In this document: positions 1 through 7,233 of the stretch, piece by piece | Numbering within the stretch: the stretch's first letter is position 1 | Layout: each line of letters starts with the position of its first letter | Assembly: GCA_903857815.1 (NCBI GenBank) | Contig: CAIOGK010000024.1 | Coordinates: forward strand, 1 to 26,049 | Reading direction: 5' to 3' | From: Candidatus Falkowiibacteriota bacterium | GTDB taxonomy: Bacteria > Patescibacteriota > Patescibacteriia > Patescibacteriales > UBA12465 | DNA: 26,049 nucleotides | Made by a program: the position numbers and the translations under genes | The notes under the pieces: model-generated | Databases searched by the model: none | Told to the model about the DNA's origin: nothing | What the model saw: only the letters and a program-made list of their open reading frames with translations

Positions 1-29
1 ATCTTTTTAATGTCCTGAAATAGACAGAA

Positions 30-60
30 AAAAACAGAGATAATAAATTATCTTGTTTTT
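30..60. terminator. intrinsic terminator-like hairpin upstream of infC
   Basis: Arms AAAAACA/TGTTTTT (30-36 with 54-60) and AGATAA/TTATCT (38-43 with 48-53) enclose a TAAA loop with one bulged G. A/T runs on both sides let it act in either direction. It most likely ends whatever lies to the left of the window and insulates the infC promoter. No open reading frame is visible between it and infC. Confidence 0.6.
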
Positions 61-149
61 ATATTTCCTATTCTGTTTTATTTTTAATAACCCTATTTTA
101 TACTAATAAAAAATGTCTGTCAAGAGTATCTGCTAAGGCCTTATTTTAT

Positions 150-178
150 TTGACTTTTAGCTATTTTTAAGATATAAA
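150..178 (+). promoter_or_regulatory. sigma70-type promoter of the infC operon
   Basis: TTGACT at 150-155, a 17-base spacer and TATAAA at 173-178. The expected transcription start is near 185, giving a leader of about 24 bases before the infC ATG. The leader is too short for a large L20-type attenuator upstream of infC. Confidence 0.65.
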
Positions 179-208
179 GATAAATATAATAAATAGTAAA
201 AAATAAAA

Positions 209-763
209 ATGCGTATTAAATTTCATCGGGTTGAACGGAAAGAAGAGCCTACATTCAGGTCTAATCATCAGATTAAAGTTCCTGAAGTATTTTTAATAGA
301 CGAAACCGATGAGGCAATAGGCATCGTTACTATCGAAGAGGCGATAGCAAAAGCGCAAGAGGTAGATTTAGATTTAGTGGAAGTAAATCCTAAGGCTAAC
401 CCCCCGGTTGTTAAAATTGTGAACATGAACCAGCTAAAGTATGAAAGAGAGAAAATGGCTCATAAACAAAAAATGCAACAGAAGAAAGTTGAAACTAAAA
501 ATATCCGTTTATCTTTTAGAATTAGTGCTCATGATTTAGATTTAAGAGTTTCTCAGGCGGAGAAGTTTCTTGCTAAAGATAATAAGATAAAAGTAGAATT
601 AATTTTGAAGGGTCGTGAACGTCAATATCCTAGAAAAGCTGCAGAAATAATTAATGGTTTTGTGGCCAAACTTCAAGCCGTTCCTGAACTGAAAGCCGAG
701 GTAGAACAGCCCTTGACAAATCAAGGCGGAAGATTTACTATAATATTGATTAATAAAAAGTAA
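209..763 (+). CDS. infC: translation initiation factor IF-3
   Basis: IF-3 binds the 30S subunit, prevents premature 50S joining and checks start-codon and initiator-tRNA pairing. The 184-residue product has the family's usual length and two-domain layout. The N-terminal half shows the characteristic DLVEVNPKANPPVVKI segment (about residues 54-69). A lysine-rich linker follows, then a C-terminal domain with NIRLSFRISAHDL and the conserved KGRERQYP stretch. The ATG start lies just downstream of a good promoter, but the A-rich leader has no Shine-Dalgarno. The order infC-rpmI-rplT is the classic conserved cluster and confirms the call. The gap to rpmI holds a terminator-like hairpin. Confidence 0.97.
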   Translation: MRIKFHRVERKEEPTFRSNHQIKVPEVFLIDETDEAIGIVTIEEAIAKAQEVDLDLVEVNPKANPPVVKIVNMNQLKYEREKMAHKQKMQQKKVETKNIRLSFRISAHDLDLRVSQAEKFLAKDNKIKVELILKGRERQYPRKAAEIINGFVAKLQAVPELKAEVEQPLTNQGGRFTIILINKK

Positions 764-776
764 AAAATCCTAAATT

Positions 777-797
777 CAGGTGATTACCTGTTTTTTT
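777..797 (+). terminator. terminator-like hairpin between infC and rpmI (possible L20 attenuator)
   Basis: CAGGT (777-781) pairs with ACCTG (786-790) around a GATT loop, followed directly by seven T. It is a compact intrinsic terminator inside what is otherwise a single operon. The flanking ATTCAG (773-778) and CTGAAAT (801-807) could pair imperfectly as a competing structure. A second 7-bp stem, CTAACTA/TAGTTAG (811-817 with 829-835), sits just before the rpmI start. Partial read-through or control by ribosomal protein L20 is inferred from knowledge of this operon elsewhere, not shown here. Confidence 0.6.
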
Positions 798-846
798 AAT
801 CTGAAATTCACTAACTAATGAAAAAAAGTAGTTAGCAATAAATAAT

Positions 847-1044
847 ATGCCAAAAATAAAAACTCATAAAGCTACCGTTAAACGGTTTAAAAGAACTGCT
901 AGTGATAAATTGACTCAAAGAAAATCTGGTCAAGATCATTTTAATGCTCGTGAAACTGGAAATACTACCAGACAAAAAAGATTAGATATTTCTACTCATA
1001 AAACTTTAACTAAAACCATTAAGGCCTTAACTCCTTATAATTAA
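847..1044 (+). CDS. rpmI: 50S ribosomal protein L35 (bL35)
   Basis: A small basic 65-residue protein starting MPKIKTHKATVKRFKRT, the typical bL35 N-terminus, with many Lys and Arg residues for binding 23S rRNA. Length matches the family. It lies between infC and rplT as in most bacteria. Just upstream are a terminator-like hairpin and a 7-bp stem-loop, which may couple its expression to L20 level. The leader AATAAATAAT contains no Shine-Dalgarno. Confidence 0.96.
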   Translation: MPKIKTHKATVKRFKRTASDKLTQRKSGQDHFNARETGNTTRQKRLDISTHKTLTKTIKALTPYN

Positions 1045-1068
1045 TTCCATTAATTTCTATTTGATAAT

Positions 1069-1416
1069 ATGCCTAGAGTAAAACGCGGTACAAACCATGT
1101 CAAAAAAAGACGTAAGCTGTTAAAGGCTGTAAAAGGTTATAAATGGGGCCGAAATAACTTAATTAAATTAGCTAGAACTGCTAGAACTAAGGCTGGTGCT
1201 CATGCTTTTGTTGATCGTCGTAAGAAAAAAAGAACGATGAGGGCTTTGTGGCAAATTAAAATCAGCGCCTTTGTTAGAGAGCATGGTTTTTCTTATTCTC
1301 GTTTCATTAATGCTTTGAAAATTAATAACATTGCGGTTGATAGAAAGATTATGGCTGATTTAGCTGTTAATAATAAAGAAGTTTTATTAGCCATTATAAA
1401 TAAAGTAAAACAATAA
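1069..1416 (+). CDS. rplT: 50S ribosomal protein L20 (bL20)
   Basis: A 115-residue bL20, essential for early 50S assembly and, in studied bacteria, the autoregulator of the infC-rpmI-rplT operon. The N-terminal extension MPRVKRGTNHVKKRRKLLK is the conserved RNA-penetrating tail. The globular half contains a RALWQIKISAFVREHGFSYSRF-type segment and the RKIMADLA region typical of L20. It begins 24 bases after rpmI. Only two bases separate its stop from the ATG of secG. Confidence 0.97.
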   Translation: MPRVKRGTNHVKKRRKLLKAVKGYKWGRNNLIKLARTARTKAGAHAFVDRRKKKRTMRALWQIKISAFVREHGFSYSRFINALKINNIAVDRKIMADLAVNNKEVLLAIINKVKQ

Positions 1417-1418
1417 AT

Positions 1419-1640
1419 ATGGTCTTTTGGTTTAAAATTACTCAAGTTGTTGTCGCTATTCTTCTAATGGCTGTTATTTTAATGCAGAATCGTGGTGCCG
1501 GTGTAGGCGGAATTTTGGGTGGAAGTGGCGGAGTCTATCTTACAAAAAGAGGAATAGAAAAAAAATTACATATTTTTACTATTATTCTCGCTGCTATTTT
1601 CATTTTGATTTCTTTAGGTACTTTTTGGATAAAAGCTTAA
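1419..1640 (+). CDS. secG: preprotein translocase subunit SecG
   Basis: A 73-residue integral membrane protein with two hydrophobic helices (about residues 5-22 and 50-70) separated by a Gly-rich loop, GAGVGGILGGSGGVY. That is the hallmark of SecG, the small non-essential subunit of the SecYEG channel. Length and topology match the family. It starts two bases after rplT, so it is probably co-transcribed and translationally coupled. It is followed after nine bases by a GTG-started solute-binding-protein gene. Confidence 0.92.
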   Translation: MVFWFKITQVVVAILLMAVILMQNRGAGVGGILGGSGGVYLTKRGIEKKLHIFTIILAAIFILISLGTFWIKA

Positions 1641-1649
1641 CGCTATATT

Positions 1650-3431
1650 GTGTCTTCACTAAAACATAAAATTTCTATTTATTCGACAAGGGCGCAACAG
1701 GTTTTCGCTTCTTTTAGTTTTAAAAAAAGGTCCAGCCGTATTAGCCAGCTAGATATTGATAAAAAATTAGTGTACTCCCTTTCTCCTCGTAAGATTCCTA
1801 GTAGTCGTCAATTTAAACATTTGCATCGATTTTTAAATCCCAAAGAAAATTTAGTAATTAAAATATGCGGTATTTTAGTTATCATTAATCTTGTTTATTT
1901 GGGAATAGTTTATTTTAAAAAACATATTCAACTAACTCCAGCAGTTGGTGGAATTTATACCGAAGCAATGGTCGGTTATCCTAAATTGGTAAATCCTTTA
2001 TATGCCGCTAGTCGCGACGTTGATAATGATTTAAGCCGTTTAATTTATTCAAGTCTTTTCAAATATAATACCAACGGAGAAATTGTTCAGGATTTAGTTG
2101 AGAATTATCAGATATCCGAAGATAAAAAAGAATATTTAATTACTATTAAAGATAAAGTAAAATGGCACAACGGTGAAATTTTAACCGTTGATGATATTAT
2201 TTTTACTATTAATTTAATTAAAGATGAAACCTATCGCTCTCCTTTAAGGGCAGAGTTGTCTGGAGTTAATACTGAAAAAATAGATGATAGAACGGTTAAA
2301 TTAATTTTGCCAGAACCCTATGCCCCTTTTTTAGAGATGCTTACCTTCGGTATAATGCCTAAAAATATTTGGGAAACTATCGGGGCGGATGCTGCCGGTT
2401 TAACAGATTTAAATTTAAAACCCATTGGCTCCGGTCCCTACAAATTTAAATCACTGGTAAAAAGTAAAAGCGGTGATTTAAAGGAGTATCATTTAGAGGT
2501 AAATACGGAATATTATAATCAAGTTGCATATATTAAAAGTTTAAATTTTAAATTTTTTCCTGATTATATTGAAGCTATTAAAAGTTTTAATAGTAATCAA
2601 GTCGATGGTTTAAGCTATCTTCCTTTTGATCAAAGACCGGAGCTTTTAAAAAAAGATTCGGCAAATATATTTGATTTAATCAGACCACAGATAGTAGGAA
2701 TATTTTTTAATCAAACAAAAAATAAATCTTTAGAAAATAAAGATTTAAGAATTGCCCTTGCCAAGGCCATTAATAAAACGCAGATTTTAAATGATATTTT
2801 TGCTGGTGTTTATAAAGATGCTGATAGTCCAATTTTAAAAACTAATTTCGCTTACAATAATAGTATAACAAAATATAATTACGCGCCTGAAGAATCTAGG
2901 GCAATTTTAAAGGATAAAACATTTAAGATTGTTTTAACAGTAATTGATTTGAATAGTAATGTTGCTATTGCTGATAAAATAAAAACAGATTGGGCAACAG
3001 TCGGAATGGAAGTAGAACTTAAAATTATTCCTCTTGAACAAGCGTCTAATATAATAAAAAATCGTGACTTCGAAGCCTTGCTTTACGGCCAATCAGTTGG
3101 CGGCGATCCTGACGTATTTGCTTTCTGGCATTCTACACAAACAGGCGCTAAAGGTTTAAATATTGCTGGCTATAATAATGCCGAGGTAGATAAATTATTA
3201 ACAGAAGCCAGAGTTGATATTGTTGTTGAGGGTAGAAAAGAAAAGTATAATCGCTTTCAAGAAATAATTACCGCTGAAGTTCCTGCTATTTTTCTGTATT
3301 CCCCGACCTATACTTACGTACAAAGTAAAAAAATTAAAGGTTTTGATGGCCAGGCAGCCATTGAGCCAGCCGATAGACTAAGTAACATTTCTAATTGGTA
3401 TATAAAAACAAATAAAAAATTAACTTGGTAA
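1650..3431 (+). CDS. membrane-anchored ABC-type solute-binding protein, family 5 (peptide/nickel class)
   Basis: The 593-residue product matches the family 5 extracellular solute-binding fold (OppA/DppA-like). The mature part runs from about residue 95 to the end, with VENYQISEDKKEYLITIKDK, VKWHNGEILTVDDI, the IGSGPYKF motif and the late FEALLYGQS region. The N-terminus is unusual. About 70 polar, basic residues precede a single hydrophobic segment (about 71-90), so it reads as a signal anchor, not a cleaved signal or lipobox; no Cys follows the helix. GTG is the best start because it fits the nine-base gap after secG. No permease or ATPase gene is in the window, so a transport partner is unproven. 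Substrate cannot be told from the sequence; oligopeptides are the family default. Confidence 0.85.
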   Translation: MSSLKHKISIYSTRAQQVFASFSFKKRSSRISQLDIDKKLVYSLSPRKIPSSRQFKHLHRFLNPKENLVIKICGILVIINLVYLGIVYFKKHIQLTPAVGGIYTEAMVGYPKLVNPLYAASRDVDNDLSRLIYSSLFKYNTNGEIVQDLVENYQISEDKKEYLITIKDKVKWHNGEILTVDDIIFTINLIKDETYRSPLRAELSGVNTEKIDDRTVKLILPEPYAPFLEMLTFGIMPKNIWETIGADAAGLTDLNLKPIGSGPYKFKSLVKSKSGDLKEYHLEVNTEYYNQVAYIKSLNFKFFPDYIEAIKSFNSNQVDGLSYLPFDQRPELLKKDSANIFDLIRPQIVGIFFNQTKNKSLENKDLRIALAKAINKTQILNDIFAGVYKDADSPILKTNFAYNNSITKYNYAPEESRAILKDKTFKIVLTVIDLNSNVAIADKIKTDWATVGMEVELKIIPLEQASNIIKNRDFEALLYGQSVGGDPDVFAFWHSTQTGAKGLNIAGYNNAEVDKLLTEARVDIVVEGRKEKYNRFQEIITAEVPAIFLYSPTYTYVQSKKIKGFDGQAAIEPADRLSNISNWYIKTNKKLTW

Positions 3432-3473
3432 TAATTACCAGTTAAATAACTCATAAAACTTAATACAATAAAC

Positions 3474-5351
3474 ATGTTTGTAAAAAATCAGAATTCTGCG
3501 GCGGCTGCGCCTCAGAGACATTTTGCTGCTCGTTTACCACAGCGTAACGAATCTGGCCAGGTGTTAAAATTAAAAAACACTGCAGTAATGCAGCCTCACA
3601 ACAATTTACGTCCTCAACGACAGGCGGTACCGATAAATCGCCCCACAGCTTCTCCTAAGAAGTTTGTTAATAATGTTTCGGGAATATCGGGCTTAAAAAT
3701 ATGTCCGCTTGGTGGGCAGGAAGAAGTCGGTCGTAATTGCACTGTTTTTGAATATGATAATGATATTATCATTTTAGACATGGGTTTACAGTTTGCTGAT
3801 GAAGATATGCCGGGCGTAGATTATATTGTTCCCAATGTCGCCTCTTTACGTGGTAAAGAAAAGAATATCCGAGGAGTAATTTTTAGCCATGGCCATCTTG
3901 ATCATATTGGCGCCGCTCCTATTCTTTTAGAGCAATTAGGTAATCCGCCAATTGTGGGAATGAAGTTAACGTTAGCCATGATTAAACATCGTCAAGAAGA
4001 TTATAAGCGCGGAACAACTAAGGGGCTTAAGACTATCACTGTTAATTCTGTTGATCAAAAAATAAGTTTAGGAAAATTTCAAATTAGTTTTTTTCAAGTA
4101 GAGCATTCTGTAGTCGATGCGGTCGGAGTAATTATCACTACTCCTCACGGAACAGTTATTCATCCTGGTGACTGGATGATTGAAGGCGACCCCCTTGAGG
4201 GCCAGGTAGTTGGATATGAACGATTATCTAAACTACCATCACCAAGAATATTAATGTTAGAAAGTCTTGGTATGGCTTATTCTAAAGAAAGAGTTCCCGT
4301 TAAAACCAGTCAGGGCAATTTAGAAAAGTTGATTAGTGGAGCACCAGGTCGGGTTATTATTGGCACTTTCGCTTCACAACTTGAACGCGTTACTAATCTT
4401 TTAGCTTATGCTGAACAAATTGGCAAGAAAGTTGCTTTGGATGGTTATGGTATGAAAATGAATGTTAAGATTGCTCAAGAACTAGGCTATATCCCTGCTC
4501 ATAAAAATACTATTATTCCGGTTGAAGATATCGATAAATATCCAGAAAATAAAATTGTCGTTATTTGTACTGGCGCTCAAGGAGAATCTAATGCTGTTTT
4601 TTCACGAATTGTTAATGGTAATCATCGCTTTATTAGTATTAAAAAATCTGATGTTATTATTTTTTCTTCATCAGTTATTCCTGGCAATGAACGTTCCGTG
4701 CAGAAAGTAAAAGATTTGCTTTATCGTTTAAGTGATAATGTTATTCACAGTAGCATTATGGATGTTCACTCCGGTGGCCACGCTAATATTGATGATATCA
4801 AAAATATTTTACATCAGATTAAACCAGATTATTTTTTACCAGTCTATGCTAATCATTATATGTTAGTAGAGGCTAAAAAATTAGCTTTGCGTGAAGGTTT
4901 TCATGATGACCAAATATTTGTTTTAGATAATGGCAACATTCTTAAATTTCAAAAAGATAAAAAGCCAGTTTTACTAAAAGAAAAAGCTAACACCGATTAC
5001 GTTATGGTTGACGGACTTGGCGTTGGTGATGTTTCTGAAATAGTTTTACGAGACAGAAGGATGATGGCTGATGATGGCATGATTGTTATTATTGCTACTA
5101 TTGATGCTAAGACTGGAGCAATTATCGGTAACCCAGATTTAATTTCTCGTGGCTTTGTACACATGAAGGAAAATCGTGAGCTAATTGAAAAAACAAGAAT
5201 GAAAGTTAAAAAAATAGTGAAAGATAAAAACCCGATGACCTTGGCGGATGATGATTATATTAAAAATAAAATTAGAAACGAGATTGGTCAGTTTTTATTT
5301 AACTCCACCAAACGTCGTCCAATGGTTTTACCGGTTATTATCAAAGTTTAA
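3474..5351 (+). CDS. rnj: ribonuclease J (metallo-beta-lactamase/beta-CASP RNase)
   Basis: RNase J processes and degrades mRNA and rRNA using two zinc ions, with endonuclease and 5'-3' exonuclease activities known for the family. The metallo-beta-lactamase domain starts near residue 74 (LKICPLGGQEEVGRN). It carries the zinc-binding HGHLDH motif at 139-144, EHSVVDAVG and the HPGDW segment. The beta-CASP part follows with IGTFASQLERV and VICTGAQGE, then SGGHAN and the C-terminal domain. About 70 N-terminal residues form a low-complexity Ala/Gln/Arg/Pro-rich extension ahead of the canonical start. The ATG at 3474 is the first in frame; a shorter product is possible but no better start signal is seen. 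The gene ends just before a strong terminator. Confidence 0.93.
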   Translation: MFVKNQNSAAAAPQRHFAARLPQRNESGQVLKLKNTAVMQPHNNLRPQRQAVPINRPTASPKKFVNNVSGISGLKICPLGGQEEVGRNCTVFEYDNDIIILDMGLQFADEDMPGVDYIVPNVASLRGKEKNIRGVIFSHGHLDHIGAAPILLEQLGNPPIVGMKLTLAMIKHRQEDYKRGTTKGLKTITVNSVDQKISLGKFQISFFQVEHSVVDAVGVIITTPHGTVIHPGDWMIEGDPLEGQVVGYERLSKLPSPRILMLESLGMAYSKERVPVKTSQGNLEKLISGAPGRVIIGTFASQLERVTNLLAYAEQIGKKVALDGYGMKMNVKIAQELGYIPAHKNTIIPVEDIDKYPENKIVVICTGAQGESNAVFSRIVNGNHRFISIKKSDVIIFSSSVIPGNERSVQKVKDLLYRLSDNVIHSSIMDVHSGGHANIDDIKNILHQIKPDYFLPVYANHYMLVEAKKLALREGFHDDQIFVLDNGNILKFQKDKKPVLLKEKANTDYVMVDGLGVGDVSEIVLRDRRMMADDGMIVIIATIDAKTGAIIGNPDLISRGFVHMKENRELIEKTRMKVKKIVKDKNPMTLADDDYIKNKIRNEIGQFLFNSTKRRPMVLPVIIKV

Positions 5352-5383
5352 TTGATTGCTATAATAATTTAGTTTGATTATAT

Positions 5384-5410
5384 AAAAATCCCGTGTCTAA
5401 CGGGATTTTT
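5384..5410 (+). terminator. intrinsic terminator after ribonuclease J
   Basis: AAAAATCCCG (5384-5393) pairs perfectly with CGGGATTTTT (5401-5410) around a 7-base loop. The A/T symmetry lets it work both ways. It closes the infC-rnj block and separates it from the RNA-gene promoter 29 bases later. Confidence 0.85.
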
Positions 5411-5438
5411 ATTTGTTCATAAAATGTGTATAACTCTA

Positions 5439-5467
5439 TTGACAAAGGTTTTTCTATATGTTATATT
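5439..5467 (+). promoter_or_regulatory. strong extended -10 promoter of the rod-shaped RNA
   Basis: A perfect TTGACA (5439-5444), exactly 17 bases of spacer, and TATATT (5462-5467) with an extended TGT directly upstream (5459-5461). Transcription should start near 5473. No plausible protein gene follows on this strand, so the promoter most likely serves an RNA gene. Confidence 0.75.
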
Positions 5468-5472
5468 ACTAA

Positions 5473-5624
5473 GTCGTCATTTGATGACTACTTTTATAAA
5501 AGGCCGCTTTAAACGGGTCAGGCACGACAAGCATGGGGACATTCTTCCTAGGATTTTCTGGCTTTATAGCTCGAAAGTCCCTAGAAGAAGTTTTCTTGCC
5601 TCCCCGTTTAAGTCGGTCTTTTTT
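5473..5624 (+). ncRNA. rod-shaped structured RNA, 6S-like architecture
   Basis: About 150 bases from the predicted start to a T-run at 5619-5624. The sequence folds back on itself almost completely. The closing stem 5501-5517 pairs with 5603-5619 (16 of 17 positions including wobbles) and continues as AGGCA/TGCCT (5520-5524 with 5597-5601). A large asymmetric bubble follows (5525-5541 against 5590-5596). An upper stem starts with TTCTTC/GAAGAA (5542-5547 with 5584-5589) and continues to a TTAT loop at 5564-5567. A small GTCAT/ATGAC hairpin (5476-5488) lies at the 5' end. A long closing stem, one central bubble and a terminal stem are the layout of 6S RNA, which binds RNA polymerase. That identity is inferred from shape only. 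The region is richer in G and C than its neighbours. Overlapping short ORFs look spurious. Confidence 0.6.
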
Positions 5625-6360
5625 ATTGGAAAGACCTATCCTTGCCAACAATCACGCTAACCCTATCCCGAACAACACTAATGTCTACTGGAGTTTTTAC
5701 ACTAATAACCCCATCGACTAATAGTTGTTCGTTTTTATTAACAATATTAAATTTATCTAATTTTAAAATTGTCTGGCTTTTTTTGCGGGTATTAATAATA
5801 ACATCCAAGAGACCATCATGAGGATTAGAATTAATATTATTTATCTTATCGCTTAATAGATTAATTATTCTTATTGTTCCCTTTTCTTCTGGTTCTAAAG
5901 AATAATCTTCTAAATTAATATTTGTACCATAGCTTTCAATGCTTGCTTCGTTCAAAAAATAATAATCACCAACTAGCCCTAGGTCAATTTTTTCTATACG
6001 TCTAGCTAATAAAATATTACAAGCATCTTCTTCATTTTTAATACCAAAAGAGGCGGCGATGGAATTATCGCTACCGATTGGAATTATTCCTAGAAGAGTT
6101 TTCTTTTGAAAATCACCATAGATATCGGTATCAATTATTGCTCCGATAATTTTATTGACTGTTTGATTATTGCCAACAGCCACAATGGTTTTAGCTCCTA
6201 GTTTGATTTCATTTTGAATAGTTCCCTTGATGTTTTTTATTCCTCCTAGACGAATAATTTTTCCATTTAAACCAAGATCGGTAAGTCTTATCTCCATTCT
6301 GTTAACAGATTTATTATACTTACTTTTGTTTAAATAATCGTCGTAGATATAAACATGCAT
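5623..6360 (-). CDS. diacylglycerol-kinase-fold protein with degenerate nucleotide motif
   Basis: The 245-residue product has the layout of the diacylglycerol kinase catalytic/NAD-kinase-like fold. A VAVGNNQTVNKIIGA segment (about residues 60-74) corresponds to the glycine-rich GGDGT loop. LLGIIPIGSDNSIAASFGI (about 89-107) matches the PLGTGND region. IDLGLVGDYYFLNEASIE then resembles the following beta-sandwich. The loop reads GNNQT, not GGDGT, so the key Asp is Asn and two Gly are lost; classical lipid kinase activity is doubtful. It starts 25 bases after the bactofilin stop. A TGT-TATAAA box at 6367-6375 lies six bases before the ATG, which suggests its own leaderless mRNA. The 3' end meets the T-run of the opposing rod RNA. 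Confidence 0.65.
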   Translation of the reverse strand: MHVYIYDDYLNKSKYNKSVNRMEIRLTDLGLNGKIIRLGGIKNIKGTIQNEIKLGAKTIVAVGNNQTVNKIIGAIIDTDIYGDFQKKTLLGIIPIGSDNSIAASFGIKNEEDACNILLARRIEKIDLGLVGDYYFLNEASIESYGTNINLEDYSLEPEEKGTIRIINLLSDKINNINSNPHDGLLDVIINTRKKSQTILKLDKFNIVNKNEQLLVDGVISVKTPVDISVVRDRVSVIVGKDRSFQ

Positions 6361-6385
6361 AGAAATTTTATAACACGACTATAAT

Positions 6386-6790
6386 TTATTCTTCAATTGT
6401 TTTAATATTTTCTACTTCCCGGTTATCTTTTTTACTGATATCATTTACGGCCGTAAGTTGTCCGTTTACTGTTGCGCCCTTTTCAATCGAAAGTTCTCCG
6501 TATTGTATATCGCCATTTATTTTAGCGGTTCCTCCTAAAGATAAATAACTTTTTACTTTAATATTTCCTTTAATTTCCCCGTTAACTACTAAATCTTTTG
6601 CTTCAACATTAGCAACTACCCGTGCTTTCTCACCGATAAAAATATTAGCATCGGTCTTTAAAGACCCTTCTAACATTCCCTCAATAACAATGTTGCCTTG
6701 ACCATGAAAGTTTCCTTTTACCTTAATAGAGGCGCCGATGATTGTTTCTGCGTCTTTAAATTTTTCCAGTTTGTTGTCTCTGTTGAACAT
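6386..6790 (-). CDS. bactofilin family polymer-forming cytoskeletal protein
   Basis: The 134-residue product contains the beta-helical bactofilin core (about residues 15-105), with repeated short strands such as IIGASIKVKGNFHGQGNIVIEG, KARVVANVEAKDLVVNGEIKG and TAKINGDIQYGEL. Short charged tails flank the core. Bactofilins self-assemble without nucleotides into filaments that scaffold cell-shape or envelope functions at the membrane. Length and the Gly-spaced hydrophobic pattern are typical. It is transcribed from a promoter with TTGACA (6852-6857) and TAAAAT (6829-6834), spacer 17, on the minus strand, and probably forms a unit with the kinase-fold gene downstream. Confidence 0.9.
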   Translation of the reverse strand: MFNRDNKLEKFKDAETIIGASIKVKGNFHGQGNIVIEGMLEGSLKTDANIFIGEKARVVANVEAKDLVVNGEIKGNIKVKSYLSLGGTAKINGDIQYGELSIEKGATVNGQLTAVNDISKKDNREVENIKTIEE

Positions 6791-6828
6791 ATATTTAAAA
6801 GGTGAGTAAAATAGCTTAACTGATTATT

Positions 6829-6857
6829 ATTTTAGTTGAATATAGTTCACTTGTCAA
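6829..6857 (-). promoter_or_regulatory. promoter of the bactofilin gene
   Basis: Read on the minus strand, TTGACA (6852-6857), 17 bases, then TAAAAT (6829-6834). The predicted start near 6822 leaves a leader of about 30 bases. Confidence 0.6.
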
Positions 6858-6955
6858 AGTAAAAGATTGAAAAACAAGAAGTTTTAGTATAAGATGAAGT
6901 AAGTTTGATGGTTATGCTAAAAAATTATTTGTTAAATTTAATTTGGCATGATATT

Positions 6956-7027
6956 GTTCCCATGGTTCAATGGATAGAACGAGAGCCTCCTAAGTTCTAG
7001 ATCCAGGTTCGACTCCTGGTGGGGACA
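6956..7027 (+). tRNA. tRNA-Arg (anticodon CCT)
   Basis: A complete cloverleaf of 72 bases. Acceptor GTTCCCA pairs with TGGGGAC, D-stem GTTC/GAAC, anticodon stem AGAGC/GTTCT with loop CTCCTAA, T-stem CCAGG/CCTGG with loop TTCGACT, discriminator A. The anticodon CCT reads AGG. No CCA is encoded, so a CCA-adding enzyme is needed. Confidence 0.95.
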
Positions 7028-7096
7028 CATTTTGATATAAATTGTAAATATTGTCAATAGGTTGACAGATAACTTAAAAAATAGCATTATTCACTA

Positions 7097-7124
7097 TTGA
7101 CATTAATTCTTAATTAGTTATAAT
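7097..7124 (+). promoter_or_regulatory. promoter between the two tRNA genes
   Basis: TTGACA (7097-7102), a 16-base spacer and TATAAT (7119-7124). The expected start near 7131 lies about 100 bases before tRNA-Ala, so the precursor would have a long 5' leader containing two related hairpins. Confidence 0.65.
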
Positions 7125-7154
7125 TTTAGAGTAGTTTTAGATAATTTTTAGCCC

Positions 7155-7223
7155 TTGTTCCTTGAGGAACAAAATAAAAATAATTATTTAAGAAAGAGTT
7201 GTAATTTGTTCTACACAGAACAA
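7155..7223 (+). repeat. pair of matching hairpins TTGTTC-N6-GAACAA in the tRNA-Ala leader
   Basis: Two copies of the same inverted repeat, at 7155-7172 and 7206-7223, share the arms TTGTTC and GAACAA exactly and differ only in the six central bases (cttgag and tacaca). Their starts are 51 bases apart. They lie between the promoter and tRNA-Ala. They may be RNA hairpins in the tRNA precursor or a paired DNA operator. I cannot decide between these. Confidence 0.55.
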
Positions 7224-7233
7224 TTAATTTAAT

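Noticed and set aside
5473..5624. Signal recognition particle RNA, suggested by GGTCAGG at 5516-5522
   Set aside because: The SRP apical motif needs a GNRA-type tetraloop flanked by AGCAG at the tip of the hairpin. Here GGTCAGG is in the basal stem and the tip is a TTAT loop.
5424..5721. Several overlapping 60-78 codon frames on both strands
   Set aside because: They fall within the self-complementary RNA gene, which makes frames mirror each other. None has a start signal or recognisable protein sequence.
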